Assembly: GCA_002898555.1 (NCBI GenBank)
Contig: BEHR01000010.1
Span: 1-64,000 of the forward strand
Direction of reading: 5' to 3'
Source: a bacterium HR15
Lineage (GTDB): Bacteria > Armatimonadota > Fimbriimonadia > Fimbriimonadales > GBS-DC
Length of the DNA stretch: 64,000 nt
This document shows positions 1 through 6,764 of the stretch, in pieces. The notes under the pieces were generated by a model. That model was given only the letters and a program-made list of their open reading frames with translations, had not been told where the DNA came from and did not search any database. Position 1 is the stretch's first letter; the number at the start of each line of letters is the position of its first letter. The position numbers were made by a program, and so were the translations under genes.

Positions 1-36
1 TGGGCATGATACCCAACGACCCTTCAGCAGAACTGC

Positions 37-237
37 TTAACCGTGTTGCGCAATCAAAGCGCGCAACGGCAGATCTTTAGTAATCACACGCAGGTAGCGT
101 CCCAGCTCAGGAACATAGCCCAGTATCGGATACGCCCATCCGGTTGCACCTCTTTTTAAGTGGCTGTTGTACACTCTGTTCTCACCTCTGGCTGAATATA
201 TGGGCGTCTCCGCAGCACCCGTTCTACGAAATAACAT
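37..237 (-). CDS. Small hypothetical protein (66 aa)
   Basis: I do not recognise this protein. The ATG at 237 is preceded by a GAGGAGTG ribosome-binding site at a spacing of about 8 nt and by a TATACT -10 box (260-265, minus strand). That signal set makes it more credible than a chance frame, since it mirrors the other promoters of the window. The product is short, basic and soluble, with a central aromatic/glycine part (GWAYPILGYVPELGRYLRVI) and no signal peptide or membrane segment. It is transcribed divergently from the TerC-like gene, with only about 22 bp between the two -10 boxes. It could be a full small gene or the remnant of a longer one whose 3' part has decayed. No function is proposed. 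Confidence 0.45.
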   Translation of the reverse strand: MLFRRTGAAETPIYSARGENRVYNSHLKRGATGWAYPILGYVPELGRYLRVITKDLPLRALIAQHG

Positions 238-259
238 GTCGCTTTCACTCCTCAATCAG

Positions 260-265
260 AGTATA
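260..265 (-). promoter_or_regulatory. -10 box for the 66-aa gene
   Basis: TATACT on the minus strand, followed by GAGGAGTG and the ATG at 237. No convincing -35 is visible. It lies back to back with the plus-strand TATAAT at 288-293. Confidence 0.45.
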
Positions 266-287
266 CCTGAACAGGACATCAGAGAGG

Positions 288-293
288 TATAAT
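288..293 (+). promoter_or_regulatory. -10 box for the TerC-like gene
   Basis: Perfect TATAAT preceded by GAGG. The predicted leader is about 30 nt and contains an AGGAGG ribosome-binding site at 311-316, so this is a leadered transcript, unlike several others in the window. Confidence 0.6.
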
Positions 294-329
294 CCGCAAA
301 CTATCTCACAAGGAGGTTAGCACTCACCG

Positions 330-1031
330 ATGGAAGCGATAATTGCGCTTATCACGCTCACGGTGTTGGAAATTGTGCTGGGCATCGATAATATCGTCTT
401 TATTTCGATTCTGTCTGACAAGCTACCGCCGGAGCAGCGAGTGAAAGCGCGTTTTGTCGGGTTGGGGCTGGCACTGGTGATGCGTGTACTGTTTCTATTC
501 TCACTGACATGGATAATGCGATTGGATCACCCACTCTTCACCATAAGAGGGAATGCCTTCTCCGGACGCGACTTGGTGCTGATAGCGGGCGGACTGTTTT
601 TAATGGGCAAGGCAACCTACGAGATTCACCACAAGCTTGAAGCAGCGTCGCAGCCAACTTTGAAGCGAGTCTTCCTCTCCTTCTGGTCCGCGGTGGCGCA
701 GATTATCCTTATCGATCTGGTTTTCTCCATCGATTCGGTTATCACAGCAGTTGGCATGGCGCGTCAGTTGTGGGTGATGGTGGTGGCGGTCGTGCTGGCG
801 ATTATTTTTATGCTGATGTTCGTGGGTCCTGTGAGCCGCCTGATTGATGCGCACCCCTCGCTGAAGGTGCTGGCGCTGGCATTCCTACTGCTGGTGGGGT
901 TCAACTTGCTGGGTGAAGGCTTCGGTTATGAAATTCCGAAGGGCTACATCTACTTCGCGATGGCGTTTGCGTTGGGTGTTGAGGTCTTGAATATCCGTCT
1001 CGGCACACGCTCGCAGATTCGCTCCAAATAG
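330..1031 (+). CDS. TerC family integral membrane protein
   Basis: This is a 233-aa polytopic membrane protein of the TerC/YkoY/Alx family, which is linked to metal-ion (manganese, tellurite) homeostasis. The family signatures are visible as two repeats: LEIVLGIDNIVFISIL near residues 12-27, and LVFSIDSVITAVG near 135-148, each carrying the conserved acidic D residues inside a membrane helix. About seven hydrophobic segments alternate with basic loops, and the C-terminus is short and basic. Length is typical for the shorter TerC members; no CBS or transporter-associated C-terminal domain is present. The start is set by AGGAGG at 311-316. The substrate cannot be decided from sequence. It stands as a single gene with its own promoter, although the next gene begins only 43 nt after its stop. 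Confidence 0.9.
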   Translation: MEAIIALITLTVLEIVLGIDNIVFISILSDKLPPEQRVKARFVGLGLALVMRVLFLFSLTWIMRLDHPLFTIRGNAFSGRDLVLIAGGLFLMGKATYEIHHKLEAASQPTLKRVFLSFWSAVAQIILIDLVFSIDSVITAVGMARQLWVMVVAVVLAIIFMLMFVGPVSRLIDAHPSLKVLALAFLLLVGFNLLGEGFGYEIPKGYIYFAMAFALGVEVLNIRLGTRSQIRSK

Positions 1032-1060
1032 GCTTATTTGGAGAAACCCCAGAGGACAGG

Positions 1061-1066
1061 TACAAT
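1061..1066 (+). promoter_or_regulatory. -10 box, leaderless start of nucleoside phosphorylase
   Basis: TACAAT lies exactly 7 nt upstream of the ATG at 1074. TTGGAG at 1038-1043 is a possible -35 with a 17-bp spacer. Transcription would begin at or next to the start codon. Confidence 0.55.
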
Positions 1067-1073
1067 CCTCCAC

Positions 1074-2378
1074 ATGCGCGAGATTATCGCGAAGAAGCGA
1101 GATGGCGGTGTGCTGACGCGCGAGGAAATCGAGCGCGTCGTGATGGGCTATGTGCGTGGCGAGATACCCGATTATCAAGTGGCTGCGTGGTTGATGGCAT
1201 GTTTTCTGCGCGGGTTGAACGAAGAGGAAACGCTTGCGCTGACCGAAATCATGGCACGATCGGGGGAACGATTAGACCTCTCCTCGGTGCCGCCTCCCAC
1301 ACTGGATAAGCACTCCACGGGCGGTGTCGGTGATAAGACGAGCCTTGTGGTCGTGCCTCTGCTGGCATCGGCAGGGGTTTCCATCGCCAAGATGTCGGGG
1401 CGAGGGCTGGGCTTCACCGGCGGCACCGTCGACAAGCTCGAATCGATCCCCGGCTATTGCACCGCGCTCACCGCGCAGGCAATGCTTCATCAGGTACAAC
1501 GCATCGGCTGCTGCCTAACGGGTCAATCGGAGCAGCTGGTGCCCGCCGATAAGAAGCTCTATGCGCTGCGCGATGCCACCGCCACCATCGAAAGTCTCCC
1601 GCTGATTGCCTCCAGTATTATGAGCAAGAAACTGGCGGGCGGCGCCCAGCATATTCTGTTGGATGTGAAGGTAGGTGCAGGCGCGTTTATGACCACTCTC
1701 GAACAGGCGCGTGCCTTAGCGCAGCTCCTTCTGGCAATTGGCAGAGGGGCAGGGCGCGTCGTTGCCGCGCTGCTGACCGATATGAGTCAGCCTCTGGGCT
1801 ATACCGTGGGCAATGCGCTTGAGGTGCGCGAGGCGATCGAAACGCTCACCCCAGGCGGGCATGCCCACCCTCGCTTCCGAGAGCTGTGCCTGCGCCTTGC
1901 CGCACTCGGGCTGCGCCTGTGCGGGCTGGCACCCGACGAGGAGGACGGCTATCAGCAAGCGAAACAACGGCTCGATAGCGGCGACGCGCTCGCGAAGTTT
2001 CGTCAAATGGTGGAGGCGCAGGGCGGCGACCCGCGCGTGGTAGACGAACCCTCCCTCTTGCCTACCGCACCCATCGTGCAAGAGATAACCGCAACCACCG
2101 ACGGCTTCATCCAAGAGATACATCCGCGAATCATCGCTCTCACTGCGGTGCAGCTGGGCGCAGGACGACAAAAAAAGGAGGACACCATCGATCACGCAGT
2201 GGGCATCGAAGTGTTCAAGTCGGTGGGCGACCCCGTAACGCGGGGCGAGCCAGTGTTGCGCGTTCACGCCCGCACCAATGCCGCCCTACAAACGGTGCTA
2301 CCCACCCTGCAACAGGCAATAGTCATCGTCCCGCACCCTGTGGAATCAGTGCCTGTCGTGTTGGAGCGGTTGGAATAA
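1074..2378 (+). CDS. pdp: Pyrimidine-nucleoside (thymidine) phosphorylase
   Basis: This 434-aa enzyme cleaves thymidine, deoxyuridine or uridine with phosphate, giving the base and (deoxy)ribose-1-phosphate, in cytoplasmic nucleoside salvage. The family signature is clear: KHSTGGVGDKTS near residue 80, then SGRGLGFTGGTVDKLE near 107, followed by DKKLYALRDATATI. It has the small alpha domain, the glycine-rich phosphate-binding region and the C-terminal PYNP domain with AVGIEVFKSVGDPV near 380. A longer reading from 1038 exists, but I prefer ATG 1074 (MREIIAKKRDGG), because homologues start here and a -10 box lies 7 nt upstream, fitting leaderless translation. PdpA and DeoA types cannot be separated firmly; length and the M-R-x-I-I-x-K-R start favour the broader pyrimidine phosphorylase. 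Confidence 0.95.
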   Translation: MREIIAKKRDGGVLTREEIERVVMGYVRGEIPDYQVAAWLMACFLRGLNEEETLALTEIMARSGERLDLSSVPPPTLDKHSTGGVGDKTSLVVVPLLASAGVSIAKMSGRGLGFTGGTVDKLESIPGYCTALTAQAMLHQVQRIGCCLTGQSEQLVPADKKLYALRDATATIESLPLIASSIMSKKLAGGAQHILLDVKVGAGAFMTTLEQARALAQLLLAIGRGAGRVVAALLTDMSQPLGYTVGNALEVREAIETLTPGGHAHPRFRELCLRLAALGLRLCGLAPDEEDGYQQAKQRLDSGDALAKFRQMVEAQGGDPRVVDEPSLLPTAPIVQEITATTDGFIQEIHPRIIALTAVQLGAGRQKKEDTIDHAVGIEVFKSVGDPVTRGEPVLRVHARTNAALQTVLPTLQQAIVIVPHPVESVPVVLERLE

Positions 2379-2487
2379 CGCCGGCTGCCCCATAAGAGGG
2401 AGCTGAACAGACCCAATCCTTGGGTTCACTGAGGGCACGCTTTCCATTCTCTCAATTTCCACAGGATGCCGCTTGTCCCAAATGGTG

Positions 2488-2493
2488 TATAAT
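2488..2493 (+). promoter_or_regulatory. -10 box for the subtilisin gene
   Basis: TATAAT followed 17 nt later by ATG at 2511. GTGGGAGG at 2496-2503 is the ribosome-binding site, so the leader is about 10 nt long. Confidence 0.55.
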
Positions 2494-2510
2494 AGGTGGG
2501 AGGTAAACTT

Positions 2511-4130
2511 ATGCGAAAGGGAATCGCGGTTTGGCTTTTGCTAAGCTGTTTTTGGCAGGCGTTCGCGTTCGAGAAGCACATCGGGGATTACGCGCCCGGT
2601 CAGCTACTGGTGAAGTTTCGCGAGGGAGTTTCGCCTGTTGATCAGGCGTGGGTGCGCTATGCGGTCGGTGCGCGTGTGCTGGATGTGAAGGGGGCGCTGG
2701 GCATCGAACTGTGGCAGGTGAGCCCCTTCGCCGATGTGCCCGCCTTGTGTCAGCAGCTATTGCGCTCCGGCTGGGTAGAGATTGCAGACCCGAACTGGGC
2801 ACTGCAATTAGCGGACTGGACGCCCAACGATCCGCTCTATCCCCAACAGCCCGCCCTACCACACATCGGCTGCCCGCAAGCATGGGACTATTGGCGTGGT
2901 AGCAACCAGTTCATCGTTGCCGTGCTGGACACAGGGGTACTGACGACCCATCCCGACTTACAGGCGAAACTGTTGCCGGGCTACGACTTCGGCAACGATG
3001 ATAACGACCCCAGCGACTTTCACGGGCATGGCACCTATGTGACGGGCATTGCAGGCGCGGTGACCAACAACGGCATCGGCGTCGCCTGTATCGCGCCTGA
3101 AGGCAAGGTATTGCCCGTGAAGGTGTTTACCGATACGGGACAAGGGTATCTCAATGACGCGATCGACGGAGTCAATTACGCTGTGTCGCAGGGAGCGCAT
3201 GTAATCACCATGAGTTTTGGCAGCAATAACCCGATGCCCGGCTTTGATACCGTGCTGAATGCGGCGTGGAACGCCGGGGTCGTGATTGTGGCAGCGGCGG
3301 GGAATAATAATAACCAGAACCCCTTCTATCCCGCTTACTATCCTGTGTGTATCGCGGTCGCTGCCAGTAATCTGAACGATACAAAATCGAGTGTGTCGAC
3401 CTACGGCAGCTGGGTGGAAGTGGCTGCGCCCAGCGGAGATGTCTACTCCACCACGCGCTCAGGCGGCTATTCACGCAATACCAACGGCTATACCTCCTAC
3501 GCTGCCCCCATGGTGGCAGCGCAAGCGTTGCTGCTCTACCCGCTAATTGCGGATGGTCCTTCAGACCGCTCGCTGGCACGGGCACAAGCCGTGCGCACAC
3601 TGATCGAATCGACCGCCGTGCCTGTGCCAGGCAACTATGTCGCCTATGGACGCATCAACATCTCAGCATCGGTGATGGCAGCGCTGACCGTGCCCATCAG
3701 CGGGCGTATCACGATTAACGGCTTCGTCGGCTCCTACAACGGACGCCCGGTGGAGGTGAACCTACGCCCGCTCAACAGCAGCACCATCCTTGCCACCGCA
3801 ACCAACAACGCAAACAGCACGGGCAACTACAGCGTGAGTTTCTTCAACTATCTTGGCTATTATGATTTGGCGATTCGGGCGCAAGGTACACTGCTACGGC
3901 GTGTTGCCAATCAGCGCATACGCTATCCAGGCTTGACCAATGTGAATGTGACGCTGGTGCCGGGGGATATTAACGGCGATAATGTGATTGACGATGCCGA
4001 CCTGCTGGCGGTGCTTTTTGCTTTTGGGCAAAGTGGCTCGAATCGCCCTGAAGACCTGAATGGCGACGGTGTGGTAGACGATGCCGATCTGCTGACCGTG
4101 CTGTTCAATTTTGGGCAAGCGGGCGAATGA
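2511..4130 (+). CDS. Secreted S8 (subtilisin-like) serine protease with dockerin-like C-terminus
   Basis: This 539-aa extracellular protease starts with a signal peptide (MRKGIAVWLLLSCFWQAFA). The N-terminal part (about 20-110) resembles an inhibitor-type propeptide (YAPGQLLVKFREGVSP). The S8 catalytic triad is visible: Asp in VAVLDTGV, His in DFHGHGTYVTGIAG, and Ser in GYTSYAAPMVAA, with the oxyanion Asn in VAAAGNNNN. A beta-rich linker (about 395-480) resembles the carboxypeptidase-regulatory type. The last 55 residues contain two EF-hand-like loops, GDINGDNVIDDADLL and EDLNGDGVVDDADLL, of dockerin type I. The start at 2511 is chosen for the signal peptide and the GGGAGG site. The stop overlaps the yraN start (ATGA), suggesting cotranslation. 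The dockerin's partner is unknown; no cohesin is visible here. Confidence 0.92.
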   Translation: MRKGIAVWLLLSCFWQAFAFEKHIGDYAPGQLLVKFREGVSPVDQAWVRYAVGARVLDVKGALGIELWQVSPFADVPALCQQLLRSGWVEIADPNWALQLADWTPNDPLYPQQPALPHIGCPQAWDYWRGSNQFIVAVLDTGVLTTHPDLQAKLLPGYDFGNDDNDPSDFHGHGTYVTGIAGAVTNNGIGVACIAPEGKVLPVKVFTDTGQGYLNDAIDGVNYAVSQGAHVITMSFGSNNPMPGFDTVLNAAWNAGVVIVAAAGNNNNQNPFYPAYYPVCIAVAASNLNDTKSSVSTYGSWVEVAAPSGDVYSTTRSGGYSRNTNGYTSYAAPMVAAQALLLYPLIADGPSDRSLARAQAVRTLIESTAVPVPGNYVAYGRINISASVMAALTVPISGRITINGFVGSYNGRPVEVNLRPLNSSTILATATNNANSTGNYSVSFFNYLGYYDLAIRAQGTLLRRVANQRIRYPGLTNVNVTLVPGDINGDNVIDDADLLAVLFAFGQSGSNRPEDLNGDGVVDDADLLTVLFNFGQAGE

Positions 4131-4492
4131 GACAAGGTGCGCTTGGCAAGTGGGGCGAGCAGGTGGTTGCCGAATGGCTGGAGCGCCAGGGCTTCGTGCT
4201 GCTTGCCCGCAACTGGCGACGGCGCGAGGGTGAACTGGATTTCATCGCGATGCAGGGCGATATCCTCGTGTTTATCGAGGTCAAGACGCGCCGATCGAAA
4301 GCGTTTGGTGCACCAGAGGAGAGCGTCGACGAGCGCAAGCAGTGTCAGCTCACCCGCCTCGCCCAACGCTATCTGGACGAGAACCCCTCGCTTGCCTTCA
4401 ACGAGTGCCGCTTCGATGTCGTGGTGGTTGATCTGACGGGCAATCGTCTGCGCCTACGCCATTACCCCAACGCCTTCCCGCCGACCGGGTAG
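4127..4492 (+). CDS. yraN: YraN family protein (UPF0102, endonuclease-like fold)
   Basis: A 121-aa cytoplasmic protein of the UPF0102 family, which has a restriction-endonuclease-like fold and no settled function. The characteristic order is present: GKWGEQVVAEWLERQGF at the N-terminus, ARNWRRREGELDFIA with the E and D of the PD-(D/E)XK-like core, then VFIEVKTRRS. All three core residues (E/D, E, K) are retained, so catalytic activity is possible. The start codon overlaps the protease stop by 4 nt, which is odd because the two proteins work in different compartments. It may be linked to natural transformation or recombination as in other phyla, but nothing nearby supports this. Confidence 0.88.
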   Translation: MRQGALGKWGEQVVAEWLERQGFVLLARNWRRREGELDFIAMQGDILVFIEVKTRRSKAFGAPEESVDERKQCQLTRLAQRYLDENPSLAFNECRFDVVVVDLTGNRLRLRHYPNAFPPTG

Positions 4493-4507
4493 CTCGTGCT
4501 TTTGAGG

Positions 4508-4513
4508 TACACT
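4508..4513 (+). promoter_or_regulatory. -10 box, leaderless start of ymdB
   Basis: TACACT ends 7 nt before the ATG at 4521 and no ribosome-binding site is present, the arrangement expected of a leaderless mRNA. Confidence 0.5.
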
Positions 4514-4520
4514 CTGCCGT

Positions 4521-5300
4521 ATGCGAATCCTGTTTCTGGGCGATATTGTGGGGCGCCCGGGGCGTCGTGGCGTGGCGTCCATTCTGCCCGAATGGCAGGC
4601 ACGCTATGCACCCGATATCGTGATTGCAAACGGTGAGAACGCGGCGGGAGGCATGGGCATCACCCCCGATATCGCGAACGAGCTGTTCGCGCTGGGCATC
4701 GATGTGATGACGCTGGGCAACCATGTATGGCAAAAAAAGGAGATTTATCCGATGCTGGATGTGGAACCCCGATTGATCCGCCCCGCGAACTATCCGCCAG
4801 GCGTGCCCGGGCGCGGCTGGGGCGTCTTTCCCGTGCTGGACAAGCAGCTCACCATCGTCACACTGGCAGGGCGTGTGTTTATGGAGCATGCCGACTGCCC
4901 CTTTCGCACCTTTGATACGCTGCGCTCCCAGATCGAGACCCCTTTCCTGCTCATCGATTTCCATGCGGAGGCGACCTCGGAGAAGGCAGCGTTCGCGCTC
5001 TATGTGGACGGGCGCGCCAGCGCGGTCATCGGTACGCATACCCATGTGCAGACCGCCGACGAGCGCATTCTGCCCGGCGGCACAGCGTTCATCTCCGATG
5101 TGGGGATGTGCGGACCGCTCCATTCGGTCATCGGGATGGAACCTGAAATTGTGATTCGGCGGTTCCTCACGGGCATGCCCGCCAAGTTCGAGGTAGCGAA
5201 GGGTGCGCCCGTAATATGTGGCGTGCTGCTCGATCTGGATCGCACCAGCGGGCGTGCGCTCGCCATCCAGCGCCTGCAAGCACGCCTGATGACCGATTAG
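4521..5300 (+). CDS. ymdB: YmdB family metallophosphoesterase
   Basis: A 259-aa metallophosphoesterase of the TIGR00282/YmdB family, whose Bacillus member hydrolyses cyclic nucleotides (2',3' or 3',5') and affects multicellular behaviour. Visible metal-ligand motifs are FLGDIVGRPG at the N-terminus, IANGENAAGG near residue 35, TLGNHVWQKKE near 70, IDFHAEATSEK near 145 and VIGTHTHVQTAD near 170, followed by FISDVGMCGP. All ligands (D, E, N, H, H, H) appear intact. Length equals the family norm. It is monocistronic in appearance, with its own -10 box. The biological substrate in this phylum is unknown. Confidence 0.93.
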   Translation: MRILFLGDIVGRPGRRGVASILPEWQARYAPDIVIANGENAAGGMGITPDIANELFALGIDVMTLGNHVWQKKEIYPMLDVEPRLIRPANYPPGVPGRGWGVFPVLDKQLTIVTLAGRVFMEHADCPFRTFDTLRSQIETPFLLIDFHAEATSEKAAFALYVDGRASAVIGTHTHVQTADERILPGGTAFISDVGMCGPLHSVIGMEPEIVIRRFLTGMPAKFEVAKGAPVICGVLLDLDRTSGRALAIQRLQARLMTD

Positions 5301-5340
5301 AACAACCTTATTGTACCCGATTGCGGCAAACTTTTCGACA

Positions 5341-5447
5341 GGGTATACTTCACCGTACCATGCTACCAGAAGAGAGCATTCCGACGGCTGAAGAGCGAGT
5401 CAGTTTTGAGCGGGAGCGTGGGGTCAGTGCCATTGTGGTCTCACCAG
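5341..5447 (+). repeat. Direct repeat, copy 1 (partner 6201-6306)
   Basis: About 107 bp that match 6201-6306, with 49 bp exact at the 3' end. The two copies flank the VapBC-type pair. Confidence 0.85.
5344..5349 (+). promoter_or_regulatory. -10 box in the duplicated gene start
   Basis: TATACT with TTGCGG at 5321-5326 (17-bp spacer) as a possible -35. It corresponds to the TATACT at 6204-6209 in the second copy. Confidence 0.45.
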
Positions 5448-5515
5448 CGCCAGCAAGATCCAATGGTGGAACATTAACGAACACCAGTGATATGGGGTAT
5501 ACTTTCGCTCGGTGA
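5360..5515 (+). pseudogene. Truncated duplicate of the ACT-domain gene start
   Basis: The stretch 5341-5447 repeats 6201-6306, including the -10 box, the start codon and the first 29 codons of the ACT-domain gene. The first part has diverged (MLPEESIPTAEERVSFE against MLPEEVAPVAEERVSFE), whereas 49 bp (5399-5447 and 6258-6306) are identical. After codon 29 the copies part: the frame here runs on for only 22 unrelated codons to a stop at 5515. The remnant ends within the start of the antitoxin gene. It may still be transcribed, but no intact ACT domain can be made from it. Confidence 0.75.
5498..5503 (+). promoter_or_regulatory. -10 box of the toxin-antitoxin operon
   Basis: TATACT lies 8 nt upstream of the GTG at 5512 and 17 nt upstream of the ATG at 5521. 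No ribosome-binding site is seen, which favours the GTG as a leaderless start. Confidence 0.45.
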
Positions 5516-5769
5516 TACCGATGGAGATAAAGACGCGCGCACGCTACATGAATCGTGTTCTCATCCCAGCAGAGCCGCTGAATCTACCTGAAGGGGCAGA
5601 AGTAGGGATATCTATCTGGTTTTCTGAGCCTGCTTCTGCTGAAGCAACCCTGGTCGATAAAGATGGCGTACTGGTGGTACGCTCGCATATTCCCATCGAT
5701 GTGGACCAGATGCTGGAAGCGTTGCGCAGTGAGCGGTGGACTGTTATCCGGGGATATGAGGAGAAATGA
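5512..5769 (+). CDS. VapB-type antitoxin, AF2212/DUF104 family
   Basis: An 85-aa antitoxin. The N-terminal half (MEIKTRARYMNRVLIPAEPL, then NLPEGAEVGISIWF) is the DUF104/AF2212-like beta-barrel DNA-binding motif typical of VapB partners of PIN toxins. The C-terminal half, ending PIDVDQMLEALRSERW, should be the toxin-neutralising tail. Either GTG 5512 or ATG 5521 may be the start; GTG is 8 nt from a -10 box, while ATG matches the usual family N-terminus better. The stop overlaps the toxin start by 4 nt, giving a coupled antitoxin-toxin operon that is expected to be autoregulated. It sits between two copies of the start of the ACT-domain gene, so it appears to be a recent arrival. Confidence 0.85.
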   Translation: MIPMEIKTRARYMNRVLIPAEPLNLPEGAEVGISIWFSEPASAEATLVDKDGVLVVRSHIPIDVDQMLEALRSERWTVIRGYEEK

Positions 5770-6194
5770 AGGTTCTGCTTGATACCTCGGTACTTGTATC
5801 AGCGTTAATCGAATCACATCCTCACCATGAATGGTGTCTTCATTGGCTCCAGCGAGTGCATCGCCGCGAAGTCATAGGGATAGTTAGCACACACTCACTG
5901 TTAGAGCTTTATGCGGTGTTGACGCGCCTACCTGTGCATCCCCCTATTGTCCCTGCAGTAGCATTGCAACTGATAGAACATAACTTGTATAGCAAAGTGG
6001 AGTTTGTTAGGCTATCTATAGATGATTACATGAATCTTATAAAATTACTTGTTGAGCGGGAGATAAGAGGAGGGCGTGTTTATGATGCGCTAATCGCTGC
6101 TGCTGGTCAGCAAGCGCAGGTGGAAGCGGTCATTACGCTGAATCCAAGTCACTTTGAACAGTTAATCCGGGGTGTCCCCGTGCTTTCCCCATAG
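5766..6194 (+). CDS. VapC-type PIN-domain ribonuclease toxin
   Basis: A 142-aa PIN-domain protein. The N-terminal acidic residue is in KVLLDTSVLVSALI, a second acidic position lies in THSLLELYAVLTRLP (E near residue 48), and the third in YDALIAAA (D near 107). The last conserved strand reads VITLNPSHF, where many PIN toxins have T-x-N/D-x-x-D-F; the closing acid is replaced by S/H here, so activity should be tested and not assumed. Such toxins cut RNA, often initiator tRNA or rRNA. The base composition is less GC-rich than neighbouring genes, particularly at 5940-6060, supporting transfer. The start overlaps the antitoxin by 4 nt. Confidence 0.87.
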   Translation: MKVLLDTSVLVSALIESHPHHEWCLHWLQRVHRREVIGIVSTHSLLELYAVLTRLPVHPPIVPAVALQLIEHNLYSKVEFVRLSIDDYMNLIKLLVEREIRGGRVYDALIAAAGQQAQVEAVITLNPSHFEQLIRGVPVLSP

Positions 6195-6200
6195 ATTGGG

Positions 6201-6306
6201 GGGTATACTCTCCTTACTATGCTGCCGGAAGAGGTCGCGCCGGTTGCTGAGGAGCGGGTCAGTTTTGAGCGGGAGCGTGGGGTCAGTGCCATTGTGGTCT
6301 CACCAG
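6201..6306 (+). repeat. Direct repeat, copy 2 (partner 5341-5447)
   Basis: Intact copy carrying the promoter and first codons of the ACT-domain gene. Confidence 0.85.
6204..6209 (+). promoter_or_regulatory. -10 box of the ACT protein-aspartokinase operon
   Basis: TATACT 9 nt upstream of the ATG at 6219, with no ribosome-binding site between them. Confidence 0.5.
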
Positions 6307-6761
6307 AAGTGGCTTACCTATTCGTACGTGTGCCCCACCCTGTCGAAGTGCCCCTCCAGCGACTCGCCATTCTGGGCACGCTGCAGGAAGCGGGTATCAG
6401 CATCTTTCTCATCAAGCTTCAGCGGCTGGGGCTCAGCTTCGGCGTGCAAGCAACCGACATGGAGCGCACCCGCGCTGTGCTGGAACGCGCCGGGTTTCAG
6501 GTGACGGTCAAGCCGCATCGCGTGATGGTCTCAGTGTTCGCGCAGAATATGCGTGAACTGCACGGCGTGCTGGCACGCATCGCCGAGATCATGTACGAAT
6601 CGGGCACCGCCATCGAGCAGATTAGCGACGCGCATGACCGAGTCACCTGTTTAATTGAAGCGAGCAAGGCACCGCAGGTTGTCGCACGGCTGCGTCGTGC
6701 CTTCCGCCTGCGTGAACGCGCCATACGCTGGCAGGCACAACAGCCTACCACAGCGAGGTGA
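6219..6761 (+). CDS. Free-standing tandem ACT-domain protein (aspartokinase-regulator type)
   Basis: A 180-aa cytoplasmic protein made of two ACT-like units resembling the C-terminal regulatory part of aspartokinase and nothing of the kinase. Unit one spans about 30-95 (QRLAILGTLQEAGISIFLI); unit two about 97-165, with VMVSVFAQNMRELHGVLARI and the strand VTCLIEASKAPQVVARLRRAF, which parallels the aspartokinase consensus around ISCLV. The gene ends 3 nt before lysC, so the two are almost certainly cotranscribed. I infer a role as a lysine/threonine sensor or accessory beta-type subunit for the adjacent kinase, although that enzyme has its own ACT region. The upstream region is duplicated on the other side of the toxin-antitoxin pair. 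Confidence 0.8.
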   Translation: MLPEEVAPVAEERVSFERERGVSAIVVSPEVAYLFVRVPHPVEVPLQRLAILGTLQEAGISIFLIKLQRLGLSFGVQATDMERTRAVLERAGFQVTVKPHRVMVSVFAQNMRELHGVLARIAEIMYESGTAIEQISDAHDRVTCLIEASKAPQVVARLRRAFRLRERAIRWQAQQPTTAR

Positions 6762-6764
6762 ACA

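Noticed and set aside
4398-5279. Long open frame antisense to ymdB
   Set aside because: It mirrors the codon pattern of a clear YmdB gene, is rich in His/Arg/Gln and has no start signals.
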